A stretch of 35,620 nucleotides of DNA from an uncultured beta proteobacterium (GCA_903903735.1 CAIUZV010000209.1:1-35620); one strand, 5' to 3'. Counted from the stretch's first letter, positions 16,574 to 26,299 are shown. A program made the numbers and translations. Notes: generated by a model from the sequence alone, not told the origin.

Positions 16574-17409
16574 TGGAGGGCCCCACCGTCACCGTGTATA
16601 TGCCAACGAAAGACCGCTGGAGTAAGGCATCGCTTGCACTCAAATCTGTTCAGCAACAAACCTATGCGAATTTGGAGATCATCGTTGTCAATGACGGCTC
16701 AAGAGATGAAACGTCAATAATGCTAGAAGCAGCCGCGTTAAATGACCCCAGAATACGTGTGTTTACCAACCGGGAGCCGCAAGGAGCCGCTGCAGCAAGA
16801 AATTTCGCGATCAGTCAAGCTCGCGGAGTGTATTTGACCGGCATCGACGACGATGATCTTTTTTCAGAGAATCGGGTGTATGATTTAGTTACAAGCTGGG
16901 ATCCAAAATACTCTTTCACATTTTCTTCAGATTATTTCAAATATGCTCGTTCCTTAATACAGGTGAAAAGGCCACCAGTAGTTACGCTCAGGCGCCTGCT
17001 CTTCTCTAATTGTGTTGGCAACCAAATTTTCACTCTGACGTCTCGCCTGCAGTCTGTAGGGGGGTTTGATGAAGCTATAGGCTTTGCCGAGGACTACGAT
17101 CTTTGGGTAACTATGGTAGCGACTTACGGCCCTGCTAAACGAGTGAATGCCGGATGGCAAACGATTGCCAGAGAAGTAGAACAATCAAGAAAGTCTACAC
17201 AAAGTAATACCTGGATCGGGTACTTTAGGCTCTACAAAAAACATAAAAAGTTATTCACAAGAAGAACCCGTATGGTACGATTGTTATCTGTCATGCGAAC
17301 AAAAAAACATAATTTACTTGTAAAGCGCTCGATTAAATGGTGCGATTGGAGCGTGATGTGGGTTGCTTATTATGGACGTTTTGACACTGAAGTTTGGCCG
17401 AAAAAATGA
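16573..17409 (+). CDS. Glycosyltransferase family 2
   Basis: GT-A fold inverting transferase adding one sugar to the repeat unit. Motifs: TVTVYMPTKDRWSKASLAL at the N terminus, VVNDGSRDET (about residues 37-46) for nucleotide-sugar binding, the metal site GIDDDDLF (about 94-101) and the acceptor/catalytic region GGFDEAIGFAEDYDLW (about 165-180). GTG 16573 overlaps the fucosyltransferase stop (TAGTG) and gives 278 residues; a longer frame from 16513 lies wholly inside the upstream gene and is unlikely. The C-terminal 60 residues are strongly basic, which suggests membrane association. Donor unknown. Confidence 0.85.
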   Translation: MEGPTVTVYMPTKDRWSKASLALKSVQQQTYANLEIIVVNDGSRDETSIMLEAAALNDPRIRVFTNREPQGAAAARNFAISQARGVYLTGIDDDDLFSENRVYDLVTSWDPKYSFTFSSDYFKYARSLIQVKRPPVVTLRRLLFSNCVGNQIFTLTSRLQSVGGFDEAIGFAEDYDLWVTMVATYGPAKRVNAGWQTIAREVEQSRKSTQSNTWIGYFRLYKKHKKLFTRRTRMVRLLSVMRTKKHNLLVKRSIKWCDWSVMWVAYYGRFDTEVWPKK

Positions 17410-18602
17410 AAATTGCGCAAGTCAATGTTCGTTTGTGCGAGGGAGGCGCGGCTCAAATAGCGCTCAACTTACATCAAGCCGTTATCAACAGCGGAAATAG
17501 CGCCAGATTTTATTATGGTTATGGATCGAAAGCTCGCCCAAGTAGTGACGAACACAGAGTTGCATTCTCGCAAATGCTTGGATCTACAGGACAGGTTGTA
17601 TTAAACTATCTGTCACATCGAACGTTTGGCGCAGACGTGTTTTGGCCCGGGCGATGGTCAAGTAAGATTATTGATCTTACTTCTTGGGCTGATATAATTC
17701 ACCTTCACGTCCTACACAGCCATTTCCTGCCGGTGCACTTCTTTCGCGAGGTGGCCAGACATAAAGCGGTGGTTTGGACCCATCATGACAGCTGGGGCCT
17801 CACGGGCAGATGCGCAGTACCAGGAAATTGTATGGGGTGGCAGACAGGCTGCATTAAGTGCCTGAACCTCGGTGCATATCCGCAAGCTTACTTTGACAGA
17901 ACCGAAAAATACTGGGAAACTAAACGAAATTACGTAAGAAACTCTTCTATAGTTCACGTAAGTCCATCAAAGCATTTGGCAGAAAAACTATCCGACGGAT
18001 TTAATAGCCCTGTCTTGGTAATTCCAAATGGTGTTCAGCCTAGCAATAGGTTGTTCGAGAATCGGGGATTGCATCAAAAAAATAATTTAAATTTTCCAAT
18101 AAAAAATATATTGGTCATAGCAAATGATCTATCAGATCCTAACAAAACGGATAGGCAGACTATTCAGAGATTGTCTGAAAGTGGTTTATATATATTAAAT
18201 ATCGTAGGTAATAATTCTCCTTTTTCAGGGCCATGTATAAATAATATCGGTCCAGTTTATAATAAAAAATTATTAGATGAAATATATTCAAATACAGATG
18301 CACTTCTTTTCACATCGAAAATAGACAACGCACCCCTTGTGATAATGGAAGCCCTAACTCGAGCTGTACCAGTGATTGCCGTAGAGAGTGATGCTGCCAT
18401 TGAAATACTAAAAAATTTTAACGCCGGGATCTATAAAAGTGATGAGCACTTAATAGAAGAGCTATCTTCGTCTCAGACACTTTTTGGATGGGAAAACTGG
18501 ACGTATCAACGAATTTCAGAATGTGCTAATCGGATATATTCTTCAAAAAATATGACTCAGTCATATTTGGACCTGTATGAAAAATTACACCAAAATAAAT
18601 AA
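17406..18602 (+). CDS. Glycosyltransferase family 4 (WcaC-like)
   Basis: GT-B fold retaining transferase, about 398 residues. The N terminus VNVRLCEGGAAQIALNLHQA is the typical Gly-Gly-Ala loop. The middle resembles WcaC of colanic acid synthesis: WTHHDSWGLTGRCAVPGNC, then GWQTGCIKCLNLGAYPQAYF, with four Cys that may hold a metal or disulfides. The C-terminal domain has NDLSDPNKT, LFTSKIDNAPLVIMEALTRA (donor-binding Glu) and VIAVESDAA. ATG 17406 overlaps the previous stop as ATGA; TTG 17394 is in frame but unnecessary. The 3' half is very AT-rich. The donor cannot be assigned; WcaC is itself a presumed fucosyl or galactosyl transferase. Confidence 0.85.
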   Translation: MKIAQVNVRLCEGGAAQIALNLHQAVINSGNSARFYYGYGSKARPSSDEHRVAFSQMLGSTGQVVLNYLSHRTFGADVFWPGRWSSKIIDLTSWADIIHLHVLHSHFLPVHFFREVARHKAVVWTHHDSWGLTGRCAVPGNCMGWQTGCIKCLNLGAYPQAYFDRTEKYWETKRNYVRNSSIVHVSPSKHLAEKLSDGFNSPVLVIPNGVQPSNRLFENRGLHQKNNLNFPIKNILVIANDLSDPNKTDRQTIQRLSESGLYILNIVGNNSPFSGPCINNIGPVYNKKLLDEIYSNTDALLFTSKIDNAPLVIMEALTRAVPVIAVESDAAIEILKNFNAGIYKSDEHLIEELSSSQTLFGWENWTYQRISECANRIYSSKNMTQSYLDLYEKLHQNK

Positions 18603-19812
18603 CAATTTAACATCACAGAACAAGAATAGAGCTAAGCTGCTCTGGATACTGGCAATTCTGTCGACGCCTTTTATCATTATTTTTCAATTAAAGATAGGTA
18701 AAATATCTACGTTTAATATTCCCCTGGCTCTTCCTATAGTTTTAATATTCATGTTACTATTTTTTAAAATAGGAGCCGGCCTTCATAAATCAATCGCCGT
18801 TTTTCCGATAGTCGCTATGTTTTTAATAGTGAAAGCTTTGGATTCGAGTGATTATACTACAAGCGAAGTGTTGAACACGTTACTATTATTAATATTCACA
18901 TTGTTTTGTATTACCATTGCTATCGCACATCCATTGCACTCTAATGTACCTCCGTTTATGATTTGGATGTCTCGCTGCAGTTTCTTTTCGTTATCGTCGT
19001 TGCTTGCGATACAGGCAATATTGGTCAATTTCGTTGGATTGTCGCAATGGGCCTATCCGCTTGGCGATCAGATCATTTATGGCAAAATTCTTGACTCTGC
19101 TCTTGTAGATAATTTTGGAGTGAGGGCGTCTGCTGCTTATATCGAGCCGTCGTATGCCATGCTTGTACTGTTGGTACTATTTTATTGCTCTGCATGGCAG
19201 AAGATCGGGGCGTCACAAATAACTGCGATTGTATTAGCTGCGCTAGCGACAAGGTCCGCAACTGGACTATTGTCTTTTATAATAATTTTAATATTTTTTT
19301 ATGTTAGGAACCAGTCAAAATCTAACTTAGGCTCAAAGGTTCTGTTTTTTGTTTTCGCGGTTCTGGCATGGTTTGGGCTCCTTTCCGCACGGTTATCTGA
19401 GATCAGTTCTTCAGGCAGTTCAGGTTATTATAGAATAAATGTATCATGGCAGGCTGCGGCTAAAGTTTTAACTGAATACCCTTTTGGCATTCCTCTCGGA
19501 TATATTGAAGAATTAATGTACTCGATGGGCGTTTTGAACGGAGAGTTCATCGGTACATCAGTAGACAATGGCCTAGCTATGCTAGTAATTTATTTCGGAT
19601 GGATTTTTGTATTTATATGCATTCTGCTAATCTTGCTTTTTTCGTTTAGACGAAAATATTTTAATTTTGAGTTATTCGTTACATTTATTCTATGTCTACA
19701 ATTTACAGGAGGTATATTCCTTCCAGACTTTGTGCTTTTGTCTGTACTACTAATCGTATCTGGAAAATATAGATCTCAGATAATATATCAGAAAAACTCA
19801 TTGGTCCGATAA
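18577..19812 (+). CDS. Wzy-like polysaccharide polymerase, serotype-specific membrane protein
   Basis: A 411-residue, very hydrophobic protein with about ten to twelve helices and a central loop, very AT-rich, starting 26 bases inside the GT4 gene. The segment AAYIEPSYAMLVLLVLFY (about residues 186-203) is of a type seen in Wzy polymerases, where Glu-Pro-Ser precedes a helix. LAALATRSATGLLSF follows a few helices later, resembling the Thr/Ser-Arg-Gly loop of O-antigen polymerases. Sequence conservation in Wzy proteins is low, so the call rests on topology, length and position among sugar transferases. It is unrelated in detail to the ligase-like protein at 3789. Confidence 0.75.
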   Translation: MKNYTKINNNLTSQNKNRAKLLWILAILSTPFIIIFQLKIGKISTFNIPLALPIVLIFMLLFFKIGAGLHKSIAVFPIVAMFLIVKALDSSDYTTSEVLNTLLLLIFTLFCITIAIAHPLHSNVPPFMIWMSRCSFFSLSSLLAIQAILVNFVGLSQWAYPLGDQIIYGKILDSALVDNFGVRASAAYIEPSYAMLVLLVLFYCSAWQKIGASQITAIVLAALATRSATGLLSFIIILIFFYVRNQSKSNLGSKVLFFVFAVLAWFGLLSARLSEISSSGSSGYYRINVSWQAAAKVLTEYPFGIPLGYIEELMYSMGVLNGEFIGTSVDNGLAMLVIYFGWIFVFICILLILLFSFRRKYFNFELFVTFILCLQFTGGIFLPDFVLLSVLLIVSGKYRSQIIYQKNSLVR

Positions 19813-19813
19813 A

Positions 19814-20587
19814 ATGATTTCAATTATTACGATAAATTATAACAATATATGCGGTTTAAGTAAGACTGTTGAATCAGTTCTTCCATCGATAGATTTTTTG
19901 CATGAGTGGATAATTATTGACGGAGGATCTTCAGATGGGTCTATTGCGCTTATTGAGGCGCTAGGCCGCGATTATAATCGTGTAAAGGTAGTCTGCGAGC
20001 CTGATAATGGTATTTATGATGCAATGAATAAGGGCGTAAAGATTTCAAGTGGCTATAATTTGTTATTTTTAAATTCGGGTGACACGATATTATCAGATAC
20101 TTCACTTAAAATCGCTTCAAAATATTGTTTGAATTATCCAGATCATATTATTTGCTTTCCGATTGTTTTAATCGACGGAGAAGATATTCTACCCCATAGA
20201 TCTTTAATTTCACCTGATAACCTGCTTCAGCGCCCTGCTGTTCCTCATCAATCAACTATGATACCAAAATCTGCATTCACGCATTTAGGACTGTACGACA
20301 ACCAGCTGGAGCTACTGGGGGATTATGAATTTTTCTTGAGATGCTATTTGTCGAAAATTCCTTTTCTAATTTTATCTGAAAACCCCTTGTCTAGTTTTTC
20401 GTATGGTGGGCGAAGCACGCAACTTAAAAATATATCAAAAATGTCTGCTGAAATTCTATATATTCAAAAAATTAACAGACTCAAAATTGATGTAAAATAT
20501 ATAATTACACTTTATATAAGATATTTTTCTCACGCTATGCTCCCAAAAAGATTATTAAAAACTGTTAGAAAAATATTTATTTGGTGA
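19814..20587 (+). CDS. Glycosyltransferase family 2 (WcaE-like)
   Basis: A 257-residue GT-A fold transferase. Motifs: SIITINYNNICGLSKTVESV (residues 3-22), WIIIDGGSSDGS (about 32-43), EPDNGIYDAMNKGVKISSG (about 61-79) and the metal site FLNSGD (about 84-89), then LGDYEFFLRCYLS (about 172). The sequence order DGGSSDG / DxGIYDAMNKG / LNSGD is that of WcaE-type enzymes of colanic acid synthesis. It starts one base after the Wzy-like stop, so it is in the same operon. The DNA is among the most AT-rich in the window. Donor and acceptor unknown. Confidence 0.85.
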   Translation: MISIITINYNNICGLSKTVESVLPSIDFLHEWIIIDGGSSDGSIALIEALGRDYNRVKVVCEPDNGIYDAMNKGVKISSGYNLLFLNSGDTILSDTSLKIASKYCLNYPDHIICFPIVLIDGEDILPHRSLISPDNLLQRPAVPHQSTMIPKSAFTHLGLYDNQLELLGDYEFFLRCYLSKIPFLILSENPLSSFSYGGRSTQLKNISKMSAEILYIQKINRLKIDVKYIITLYIRYFSHAMLPKRLLKTVRKIFIW

Positions 20588-20616
20588 AAAATTAAGTAAA
20601 GAAATAAATTCAAAAA

Positions 20617-21363
20617 TTGAAAATATCCGTTATTACAGCTGTATACAACCGCGTAAATACTGTTGGTCATGCTATAAAAAGCTTGCGGTCACAGACCTAC
20701 AGAGACGTGGAACATGTTATTCAAGATGGCAAGTCTACGGATGGTACTATACGCGCCATCGAGGGGTTCACAAATCCTGCGATCAGTTTGGTCTCCGATA
20801 CTGACACAGGCATCTATGACGCTATTAACCGAGGTATCAGTCGTTCCACCGGCGACATAATAGGGCTGCTTCATTCTGACGATTTTTTTGCGCACGATCG
20901 TGTTCTTGAACATGTGGCTGAAGCCTTTTCTGACCAATGCATCGACGGTGTATATGGAGACCTCGAGTATGTCGCATCCAATGGTAATATGAATGTTGTT
21001 CGCTATTGGCGTGCTGGTGCATATGACCAGTCGAGACTTCGGTACGGCTGGATGGCGCCACATCCGACGCTGTATTTGCGCCGCGAGGTTTTTGAGCGTT
21101 GGGGTCTCTATGACACCAATTTTAGGATCGCCTCTGATTATGATGCTATGCTGCGTTACCTCGTCAAGGGTCACATCAAGCTCGCGTACATTCCCGAGGT
21201 TCTAGTGAAGATGCGTGTGGGCGGCGAGAGCAACCGTTCGCTAGGTCGAATTCTGCTCAAAAGCCGCGAGGACCTCCAAGCCATTCGCCGGAATGGAGTT
21301 GGCGGGTTCGGAACACTTGCCTGCAAAAACCTCAGCAAAATACCGCAGTTCTTCAAAAAGTGA
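20617..21363 (+). CDS. Glycosyltransferase family 2 (second WcaE-like)
   Basis: A 248-residue relative of the preceding gene: [19 protein letters not shown] at the start, [11 protein letters not shown] (about residues 34-44), [20 protein letters not shown] (about 61-80), LLHSDDFF (about 84-91) and [11 protein letters not shown] (about 177). The frame opens with TTG 20617; no ATG is available near the conserved N terminus. The GC content rises through this gene, so a recombination border may lie near its start. It ends 10 bases before the gmd start. The two neighbouring WcaE-like genes probably act on successive steps rather than being a recent duplicate, as their sequences differ widely. Confidence 0.87.
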   Translation: MKISVITAVYNRVNTVGHAIKSLRSQTYRDVEHVIQDGKSTDGTIRAIEGFTNPAISLVSDTDTGIYDAINRGISRSTGDIIGLLHSDDFFAHDRVLEHVAEAFSDQCIDGVYGDLEYVASNGNMNVVRYWRAGAYDQSRLRYGWMAPHPTLYLRREVFERWGLYDTNFRIASDYDAMLRYLVKGHIKLAYIPEVLVKMRVGGESNRSLGRILLKSREDLQAIRRNGVGGFGTLACKNLSKIPQFFKK

Positions 21364-21373
21364 AAATAAAGTC

Positions 21374-22495
21374 ATGACTAAACGAGCTTTGATTACTGGA
21401 ATTACGGGCCAAGATGGGAGTTATCTTGCCGAGTTTCTTCTCGAAAAGGGCTACGAAGTCCACGGTATCAAACGTCGAGCCTCATCTTTCAACACCCAGC
21501 GTATCGACCACATCTACCAAGATATACACGCGCCGGCTCCTCAGTTGAAACTTCACTATGGTGACCTCACCGATACGTCCAACCTGACGCGGATCCTACG
21601 TGAGGTTGAGCCTGATGAAATTTATAATCTAGGCGCACAAAGCCATGTCGCTGTCAGTTTCGAGGCGCCCGAATATACTGCTGATGTCGACGCGATGGGA
21701 ACGCTGCGTCTCTTGGAGGCCGTACGCTTTTTAGGTCTTGAGAAAAAATCTCGTTTCTATCAGGCCTCGACCTCGGAGCTCTATGGGCTGGTTCAAGAGA
21801 CACCACAGCGCGAGACCACACCTTTTTATCCTCGCTCTCCCTATGCCGTTGCCAAGCTTTATGCATATTGGATGACGGTAAATTACCGCGAAGCTTACGG
21901 CATCTACGCCTGTAACGGCATCCTGTTCAATCACGAGAGCCCCCGCCGCGGTGAGACCTTCGTGACACGCAAAATCACGCGCGGATTGGCCAACGTCAGC
22001 CAGGGCCTTGAAACCTGCCTTTACATGGGTAACATCGATTCCCTGCGAGATTGGGGCCACGCAAAGGATTATGTCCGCATGCAGTGGATGATGCTCCAGC
22101 AGGAAACGCCCGATGATTTTGTCATCGCAACAGGGACGCAGCACTCGGTTCGACAATTCATCAGCTGGGCTGCAGAAGACCTGGGTATCTCGATCAAGTT
22201 CCAAGGTGATGGCGTTGACGAAGTCGGCATAGTAGATGGAGTGCGCGGCAACATCGCGACGGGCGTCAAGGAGGGTGATATCATTGTGCGTATCGATCCC
22301 CGCTACTTTCGCCCCGCAGAGGTGGAGACGCTTCTGGGTGATCCAACTAAGGCCCGCGAAAAGCTCGGCTGGGTTCCGGAGATTACCGCACGTGAAATGT
22401 GCGCGGAGATGGTCCGCTCCGATCTTAACGACGCGCGCCGTCACGCGCTGTTGAAGGCGAACGGCTTTGACACGCCGATCTCGCACGAGGATTGA
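21374..22495 (+). CDS. gmd: GDP-mannose 4,6-dehydratase
   Basis: Converts GDP-D-mannose to GDP-4-keto-6-deoxymannose, the first step to GDP-L-fucose, with a bound NADP. Residues [14 protein letters not shown] (9-22) form the Rossmann loop, and [13 protein letters not shown] follows. The active site is plain: STSELYG (about 132-138) and the YAVAK pair Tyr157/Lys161. [14 protein letters not shown] is the usual substrate loop. Length 373 is exactly that of the family. The longer frame from 21293 runs into the upstream gene, so ATG 21374 is the start. The product is passed to the Fcl enzyme encoded next, with the stop and start five bases apart. Confidence 0.96.
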   Translation: MTKRALITGITGQDGSYLAEFLLEKGYEVHGIKRRASSFNTQRIDHIYQDIHAPAPQLKLHYGDLTDTSNLTRILREVEPDEIYNLGAQSHVAVSFEAPEYTADVDAMGTLRLLEAVRFLGLEKKSRFYQASTSELYGLVQETPQRETTPFYPRSPYAVAKLYAYWMTVNYREAYGIYACNGILFNHESPRRGETFVTRKITRGLANVSQGLETCLYMGNIDSLRDWGHAKDYVRMQWMMLQQETPDDFVIATGTQHSVRQFISWAAEDLGISIKFQGDGVDEVGIVDGVRGNIATGVKEGDIIVRIDPRYFRPAEVETLLGDPTKAREKLGWVPEITAREMCAEMVRSDLNDARRHALLKANGFDTPISHED

Positions 22496-22500
22496 AGCAA

Positions 22501-23457
22501 ATGCGCGCCTACGTAGCAGGTCATCGCGGTATGGTTGGCAGTGCAATCGCACGCAGCCTCGAAGCCGACGGGGCGGATGTCGTAACTGCCATGCGGTCCG
22601 AGCTAGATCTTGCCGACCAATCCGCAGTCAGGAGCTTTTTCGCAAGGGAGCGCCCCGACACGGTAATCGTGGCGGCGGCAAAGGTTGGTGGCATTCACGC
22701 CAACAACACGATGCCAGCTGAATTCATTTATGAAAACCTGATGATTGAGTGCAACCTTATCGACAGCGCTTTCCGCGCAGGGGTCGAGCGGCTACTCTTC
22801 CTGGGTTCGTCCTGCATCTATCCCCGCAATGCGTCGCAGCCGATGGCCGAGCAGGCTCTCCTCACAGGCATGCTCGAGCCCACCAACGAGCCTTACGCCA
22901 TTGCCAAGATTGCGGGCATCAAGCTGTGTGAAAGTTATAACAGGCAGTATGGGACTGACTATCGCTCAGCCATGCCTACGAACCTCTATGGACCCGGCGA
23001 CAATTTTCACGAGACAAACTCGCACGTTCTGCCGGCTCTGCTGCGCCGCTTCCATGAGGCCAAGCAAGCCGGTTCGGAAGAGGTCGTCATTTGGGGTACG
23101 GGAACGCCGAAGCGCGAGTTCCTGCAAGTTGACGACATGGCGGCGGCCTGTGTATTTCTGCTGAACCTTCCCAAGGATGTTTACGCCGCGAACACCCAGC
23201 CCACGCTGAGCCACATCAACGTCGGGACGGGCAGTGATGTATCGATTGCAGATCTCGCGCGGACCATTGCGCTGGTGACAGGGTTTGAGGGACGCATTTC
23301 TTACGATACGACAAAACCGGATGGGGCGCCGCGGAAGCTGATTGACGTCTCGCGCCTCACGAAAATGGGCTGGACGGCCAGCATTCCGCTGGAGGAAGGC
23401 ATTCGCCAGACCTACGATTGGTTTCTGGCAAACCAGGGTTCTCTGAGAGAAGCGTAA
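22501..23457 (+). CDS. fcl: GDP-L-fucose synthase
   Basis: Bifunctional 3,5-epimerase/4-reductase completing GDP-L-fucose synthesis with NADPH. Motifs: [15 protein letters not shown] (residues 6-20) for the cofactor, [20 protein letters not shown] (about 59-78), [16 protein letters not shown] with active-site Cys and Ser (about 99-114), [10 protein letters not shown] with Tyr132/Lys136, and [20 protein letters not shown] containing the catalytic Cys/His region (His near 180). Length 318 is normal. ATG 22501 is preferred to TTG 22492, which would overlap gmd. It forms the sugar-nucleotide module with gmd and manC. Also known as wcaG in colanic acid clusters. Confidence 0.95.
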   Translation: MRAYVAGHRGMVGSAIARSLEADGADVVTAMRSELDLADQSAVRSFFARERPDTVIVAAAKVGGIHANNTMPAEFIYENLMIECNLIDSAFRAGVERLLFLGSSCIYPRNASQPMAEQALLTGMLEPTNEPYAIAKIAGIKLCESYNRQYGTDYRSAMPTNLYGPGDNFHETNSHVLPALLRRFHEAKQAGSEEVVIWGTGTPKREFLQVDDMAAACVFLLNLPKDVYAANTQPTLSHINVGTGSDVSIADLARTIALVTGFEGRISYDTTKPDGAPRKLIDVSRLTKMGWTASIPLEEGIRQTYDWFLANQGSLREA

Positions 23458-23546
23458 GGCTGCCAGAACCTAAATCTTAGACCCAGTATTTGCATTGCAT
23501 AGCCCCGGGCTCAACGCATCGAATTTCTAACCCAAGGAAAACTTCA

Positions 23547-24983
23547 ATGACATCGCATCCGCGTGTGGTCCCCGTAATTCTATGCGGTGGCGCAGGGACC
23601 CGTCTGTGGCCCGTTTCCCGAAAATCTTCACCCAAGCAATTCAAGCCACTGTTGGGCCAGACTAGCCTGCTGCAAGATGCGGCGCTGCGCGTGCGAGGGG
23701 ACGGCTTTGACAGTCCGCTCGTCGTGACGGCCGAGCCATTTCGCTTCATCGTCTTCGAACAGCTCGAGGCCGTCGGGGTCACCCTCGGTGATCTCCTAAT
23801 TGAGCCGGAGCCGCGCAACACTGCACCGGCTGTCCTCGCGGCGGCCCTGTGGTGCGCCGCGCGGGACCCCGACGCGCTAATGCTTGTGATGCCGTCGGAC
23901 CACCAGATCCCCGATGGGGAGGCGTTTAGAGATAGCGTCGCCTCGGCCATTCCGGCCGCGCAGTCCGGTAAAATCGTAACCTTTGGGGTCACACCCACTA
24001 GTCCAGAAACTGGGTATGGCTATCTCGAACTTGCAGAAGGCGCATCCCTGTCGGGCGGCGAGCCTGTGCCGCTGCGCGGATTTGTAGAAAAGCCAGATTT
24101 GGCTGGCGCCCGGCAGATGCTCCAAAGTGGCAACTACCTCTGGAACGCGGGTATTTTTCTGTTCTCGGCAGGCGCGATCCTGCAGGCCTATGCCGAGCAC
24201 GCCCCAGACATGCTGGCCACCGTGACGCGTGCCGTTGATGGGGCGCACGCCGATCTAAGTTTCACGCGACTCGAAGCCACTGCCTGGGCGGCGGCGCAGA
24301 GCACTTCGGTCGACTATGCGATTATGGAGAGGGCTCAAAATTTAGTGGTCATGCCGCTGGCGACCCGTTGGTCCGACCTCGGCGGGTGGGCCGGCGTGTG
24401 GCAAGAAAGCGAACGCGACGCTTCGGGCAATGCATTGGCGGGGCAGTCAACGGCTCTGGACTGTGAGGGTTCACTTCTGCGCTCTGACAGCGACGGCGTA
24501 CATCTCGTCGGCTTTGGCCTCAAGGATATGATCGTCGTCACTACGGCCGACGCCGTACTTGTCGCGCCAATGTCTGAAAGCTCGCGCGTGGGAGAAGTTG
24601 TTGCGGCACTGAAAGCCAAGGCCGTTCCCCAAGCGGAGGCCTCGCCGAGAGACCTTCGGCCGTGGGGCTGGTTTGAGTGCATTGCGTCGGGAGACCGCTT
24701 CCAAGTCAAGCGCATCTTCGTCAAGCCGGGCGAGATGCTCTCCCTGCAAAGTCACAACCACCGAGCCGAGCACTGGATCGTCGTCGCTGGAACTGCGCAC
24801 GTGACTATCGGCGATGAAGTCCGGATGGTGACAGAGAACCAGTCAGTGTACGTCCCTGTCGGAGAGAGGCACCGCCTTGAAAACCGCGGGAAGCTTCCCG
24901 TGACGCTCATCGAGGTACAAACCGGCGCCTATCTCGGCGAAGACGACATTATTCGTTACGACGACGCATATTCCCGGTCGTGA
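23547..24983 (+). CDS. manC: Mannose-1-phosphate guanylyltransferase / mannose-6-phosphate isomerase (type II)
   Basis: Makes GDP-mannose and, by its second domain, probably fructose-6-P to mannose-6-P, feeding gmd. The N-terminal nucleotidyltransferase has the signature CGGAGTRLWPVSRKSSPKQF (about residues 12-31), EPEPRNTAPAVLAAAL (about 92-107), MPSDHQI and FVEKPD. The C-terminal cupin has RPWGWFECI, LSLQSHNHRAEHWIVVAGTA with the metal-binding His residues (about 410-429), and EVQTGAYLGEDDIIR near the end. At 478 residues it is full length. ATG 23547 has a fine AAGGAA site seven bases upstream; the frame opens earlier but without support. A phosphomannomutase is not in the window, so that step must come from elsewhere. 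Confidence 0.94.
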   Translation: MTSHPRVVPVILCGGAGTRLWPVSRKSSPKQFKPLLGQTSLLQDAALRVRGDGFDSPLVVTAEPFRFIVFEQLEAVGVTLGDLLIEPEPRNTAPAVLAAALWCAARDPDALMLVMPSDHQIPDGEAFRDSVASAIPAAQSGKIVTFGVTPTSPETGYGYLELAEGASLSGGEPVPLRGFVEKPDLAGARQMLQSGNYLWNAGIFLFSAGAILQAYAEHAPDMLATVTRAVDGAHADLSFTRLEATAWAAAQSTSVDYAIMERAQNLVVMPLATRWSDLGGWAGVWQESERDASGNALAGQSTALDCEGSLLRSDSDGVHLVGFGLKDMIVVTTADAVLVAPMSESSRVGEVVAALKAKAVPQAEASPRDLRPWGWFECIASGDRFQVKRIFVKPGEMLSLQSHNHRAEHWIVVAGTAHVTIGDEVRMVTENQSVYVPVGERHRLENRGKLPVTLIEVQTGAYLGEDDIIRYDDAYSRS

Positions 24984-25154
24984 AAGCATTGTCTCGAATT
25001 TTGTCCTAGTGTTTCACTTCCAAAGATTATGTTCGAAAAACTCAGGGCTGTCTCCCGTCAGCATTCAATAGACAGATTGTCTGCATCATCGCCGCTGTCA
25101 TATTTCGGCTCAATCAATTAGTCTTGATCCTAAAGGTGCATGGGCTCTCAGATA

Positions 25155-25307
25155 TGTAGGGACTTGCGAGACACCTTTGTATTATTCCAGGGATGGCAGG
25201 AGGTCTTTTTGATGACAAAGAACCACGAGCGCGAGGCGCGGCGCAAGCTTCGGGTCCCGCCGCATGCAGAACGAACTGTGCAAGTACAGAATATAAGCAG
25301 AAAATAA
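25155..25307 (+). mobile_element. IS481-like element, 5' remnant
   Basis: An ATG at 25212 with a strong AGGAGG site opens a 31-codon frame reading TKNHEREARRKLRVPPHAER before diverging and stopping at 25305-25307. This text matches the conserved N terminus of IS481-family transposases. The bases from TGTAGGG at 25155 may be the element's left end. The rest of the element is gone. It lies in the gene-free stretch 24984-25413 between manC and the methyltransferase gene; I see nothing else there except the sudden start of AT-rich DNA after about 25300. Confidence 0.55.
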
Positions 25308-25413
25308 GTATTATTCAACATATCATTGCCAAGGAGTATAAAATTTTAATGATATAAAAACATTTAATCATATTTATTTTAATATATAGAGGTTTTTAAA
25401 TGAAAGATATTTC

Positions 25414-26148
25414 ATGATAAAATATATTCGAAACAAATTAAAAAAAATAAAATTGTTAAATGATTTACATAGCTTTTATTACAGCACATTAAAGCCGCTA
25501 GCCAAGAGGGAATGTAATATTTGTGGGTATAAAGGTTTTTTTAAGGGGTTCGGTAGGCCATTAAGACTTGATGCAAGGTGCCCAGTTTGTGATTCTTTGG
25601 AGCGGCATCGGTTGCTTATGTTGGCAATAAGTAGAGATGAAATTAAGAGTTTCCTAAATAAAAATGCATCTATTTTACACTTTGCTCCAGAAAAGATAAT
25701 AGAGAAAATATTTCGCAAAAAATTTATATATTATAAAACTGCAGATTTATTTAAAAAAGCTGATCTTGTTATAAATATAGAGAATATTTGTATTTTAGAT
25801 GAGCAGTATGACATCATAGTCGCTAATCATGTTCTTGAACACGTAAACGACAGAAAGGCATCTGCTGAACTGTCTCGTATTTTGAAACACGGCGGCGTTC
25901 TTGTCTGTCAAGTGCCTATCGTTGAAGGCTGGGCATTTACCTACGAAAACGAATCTATTAGCTCCGAAGATGGGCGTTGGTCTCATTTTGGGCAAGGCGA
26001 CCATGTTAGATTTTATGGGGCAGATTTTCGAGAAAGGATTTGTGAAGGTGGATTTGAATTGATTAAGGAGTACACATCTCAGGGGTTAGATGTAATCAAA
26101 TACGGACTATTAAGAGGGGAAAAAATTTTTATTTTTAAGAAAAAATAA
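25414..26148 (+). CDS. SAM-dependent methyltransferase with N-terminal Cys motif
   Basis: A 244-residue class I methyltransferase of the type-11 kind. Residues 34-37 (CNICG) and 56-59 (CPVCD) form two CxxC pairs, probably one zinc site. They are followed by SLERHRLLML. The Rossmann core is degenerate in its first loop (ILHFAPEKII) but keeps the motif-II region DIIVANHVLEHVNDRKASAE (about 133-152) and HGGVLVCQVP (about 163-172). A GDHVRFYGADFRERI stretch follows. Such proteins often methylate sugars or lipids in polysaccharide loci, but the substrate is unknown. It is very AT-rich and stands between remnants of insertion sequences, so it was probably brought in. Confidence 0.78.
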   Translation: MIKYIRNKLKKIKLLNDLHSFYYSTLKPLAKRECNICGYKGFFKGFGRPLRLDARCPVCDSLERHRLLMLAISRDEIKSFLNKNASILHFAPEKIIEKIFRKKFIYYKTADLFKKADLVINIENICILDEQYDIIVANHVLEHVNDRKASAELSRILKHGGVLVCQVPIVEGWAFTYENESISSEDGRWSHFGQGDHVRFYGADFRERICEGGFELIKEYTSQGLDVIKYGLLRGEKIFIFKKK

Positions 26149-26299
26149 AATATTTTTTCGAGCGAATCGTATTTTAAAAAATGAACAAATAGTGTAATAG
26201 TAAAAAGCTGATCAGCGATTTTATACGTTTCTGTAACAACGATCAAAGAAAAGCCAATTTCCCCCGTGCTGAACTTTCTGCTGAAAAAGACTAGGCTTA

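Noticed and set aside
20617-20640. Possible missing ATG or frameshift at the start of the second WcaE-like gene
   Set aside because: TTG gives a full-length conserved N terminus, so no error needs to be assumed.
21731-22552. Minus-strand frame of 273 codons across gmd and fcl
   Set aside because: gmd and fcl are certain on the plus strand; the antisense translation resembles no family.
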